DNA from: Rouxiella aceris
Lineage (GTDB): Bacteria > Pseudomonadota > Gammaproteobacteria > Enterobacterales > Enterobacteriaceae
Length of the DNA: 64,000 bases
Assembly (NCBI RefSeq): GCF_012933545.1
Contig: NZ_JAADJU010000005.1
Span: 348,525 to 412,524 of the forward strand
Direction: 5' to 3'
Positions 62,810-64,000 of this stretch are shown here, piece by piece (position 1 is the stretch's first letter; each line of letters opens with the position of its first letter). Below the pieces are notes generated by a model, which saw only the letters and a program-made list of their open reading frames with translations, did not search any database and was not told the DNA's origin. The position numbers were made by a program, and so were the translations under genes.

Positions 62810-64000
62810 ATGGAACGAAGAGCATTTATTAAAGCTTCTATGGCGTTTGCCGCCTATTGTGGTGTGCCTGCAATGGCGTCACTGTTCACCGGTTCGGCCG
62901 AGGCGGCGCAAGAGAATGTTGCTGACGGTGGGGCAACCACGTTCGACTTCTCTGTGTTGCAGAAAATGGCTGCTTCCCTGGCCAAACAGGCCTACGGCGG
63001 GGCTCCGTTGCCACTGCCTGATACGCTGGCGAATTTGACGCCGCAGGCCTATAACAGTATCCAATACGATCATGCCCATTCGTTATGGCATGACCTGCCT
63101 AATCGTCAGTTGGACGTCGAGTTGTTCCACGTCGGTATGGGTTTTAGGCGTCAGGTGAAAATGTTCTCCGTTGATGGTGATAAACAGCTGGCGCGTGAGA
63201 TCCATTTCCGCCCTGAGTTGTTTAACTATCATGATGCCGGTGTTGACACCAAACAGCTTGAAGGCAAATCCAACCTGGGTTTTGCCGGTTTTAAAGTCAA
63301 TAAGGCACCCGAGTTGACCCGTCGTGATGTGGTCTCTTTCCTGGGGGCCAGCTATTTCCGTGCGGTTGACGATACCTATCAATATGGCTTGTCTGCCCGT
63401 GGTGTGGCGGTGGATACCTTTACCGATCACCCGGAAGAGTTTCCGGATTTCGTTGCTTTCTGGTTTGAAACACCGAAAGCGGATGCCACCACTTTTGTCG
63501 TTTATGCGCTACTGGATGGTCCAAGTGTCGCTGGGGCCTATCGTTTCACCATTCACTGTGAAGCGACTCATGTGGTGATGGAGATCGACAAGCATTTGCA
63601 TGCCCGCAAAGATATCAAGCAGCTGGGTATTTCACCCATGACCAGTATGTTTAGCTGTGGTACCAATGAGCGCGGACGCTGCGATACTATTCATCCCCAG
63701 ATCCACGATTCCGATCGTCTGGCAATGTGGCGTGGCAATGGCGAATGGATCTGCCGTCCACTGAATAACCCGCAGAAATTGCAGTTCAACAGCTATGCAG
63801 ACGAGAACCCTAAAGGGTTTGGTTTGCTCCAGTTGGATCATGAGTTCAATGACTATCAGGACGTGATTGGCTGGTATAACAAACGTCCTAGCCTGTGGGT
63901 AGAACCACAAGGTAACTGGGGGAAAGGATCGGTCAATCTGATGGAGATCCCGACCACCGGTGAAACGCTGGATAACGTGGTTTGTTTCTGGCAACCGGCG
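62810..64000 (+). CDS. opgD: Glucans biosynthesis protein D, 3' end outside the window
   Basis: 397 codons of about 550 of the periplasmic OpgD (MdoD) protein, which shapes osmoregulated periplasmic glucans. The Tat signal peptide ([24 protein letters not shown]) has the twin-Arg pair at residues 3-4. Long blocks match E. coli Opg[16 protein letters not shown], [50 protein letters not shown] and [16 protein letters not shown]. The frame is open to the last base, so the gene continues beyond the window. Confidence 0.96.
   Translation, partial: MERRAFIKASMAFAAYCGVPAMASLFTGSAEAAQENVADGGATTFDFSVLQKMAASLAKQAYGGAPLPLPDTLANLTPQAYNSIQYDHAHSLWHDLPNRQLDVELFHVGMGFRRQVKMFSVDGDKQLAREIHFRPELFNYHDAGVDTKQLEGKSNLGFAGFKVNKAPELTRRDVVSFLGASYFRAVDDTYQYGLSARGVAVDTFTDHPEEFPDFVAFWFETPKADATTFVVYALLDGPSVAGAYRFTIHCEATHVVMEIDKHLHARKDIKQLGISPMTSMFSCGTNERGRCDTIHPQIHDSDRLAMWRGNGEWICRPLNNPQKLQFNSYADENPKGFGLLQLDHEFNDYQDVIGWYNKRPSLWVEPQGNWGKGSVNLMEIPTTGETLDNVVCFWQPA

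Overview
The window reads as chromosome of an enterobacterium, most likely a Serratia (S. liquefaciens/proteamaculans/plymuthica type). The core genes xylB-xylR, yaiL, mtfA beside tRNA-Asn, eptA, a cspE-like gene, rcsA and opgD all closely resemble enterobacterial proteins. The genus is inferred from the mix of metabolic islands, not proven. GC looks about 50-55% in core genes, with AT-rich patches near 3.6-5.1 kb, 36.9-37.5 kb and 60.9-61.2 kb.

Layout. 1-2.7 kb: end of the xylose operon (xylB, xylR). 2.9-8 kb: a HigBA-type toxin-antitoxin pair, a YagU-family membrane protein, a chemoreceptor and a secreted cysteine-hydrolase-like protein. 8.3-13.2 kb: a tightly packed five-gene operon of a betaine-type (OpuC/EgtU-like) ABC importer followed by a histidine-ammonia-lyase-fold enzyme lacking the Ala-Ser-Gly triad that makes the MIO cofactor. 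I read this as an ergothioneine uptake and cleavage operon (ergothionase, releasing trimethylamine). 13.3-20.2 kb: a second catabolic island with nucleoside hydrolase, a fused amino-acid ABC permease/ATPase and its binding protein on one strand, divergent from RidA, DUF1028 and ArgE/M20, with a LysR regulator. 20.6-27 kb: a cytoplasmic GH3 glycosidase co-transcribed with a PotABCD-type importer that has a Tat-exported binding protein and fused permeases. 27.3-34.5 kb: flavin monooxygenase, MHS transporter, an SDR/peroxiredoxin/GST cluster, LysR and an enoyl-CoA-hydratase-family protein. 34.6-42.5 kb: MscS channel, RpiR regulator, siderophore receptor with a Fur box, MBL hydrolase/LysR pair and yaiL. 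42.6-46.3 kb: pseudouridine synthase, an Rpn nuclease gene with an internal antitoxin-like start, a stand-alone duplicate of that C-terminal module, an expanded 8-bp tandem repeat, tRNA-Asn and mtfA. 46.6-55.2 kb: alpha/beta hydrolase, phenolic acid decarboxylase with LysR, eptA with a PmrA-type box, a DUF969-DUF979-DUF2891 operon and an AI-2E-family protein. 55.4-64 kb: zinc alcohol dehydrogenase, cold-shock gene, a palindromic element, a second chemoreceptor, rcsA, a decayed PLP-decarboxylase pseudogene, a LuxR-type regulator and the start of opgD, which runs off the window.

How it works together. Much of the window is scavenging: uptake systems paired with a catabolic enzyme and often a LysR regulator (ergothioneine, an unknown amino-acid-like compound, an unknown glycoside, phenolic acids, xylose). 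Envelope functions (eptA, opgD, rcsA, mscS) and motility receptors are interspersed. The most interesting parts are the MIO-less lyase operon and the Rpn locus, where a C-terminal antitoxin-like module seems to have been copied out as its own gene.
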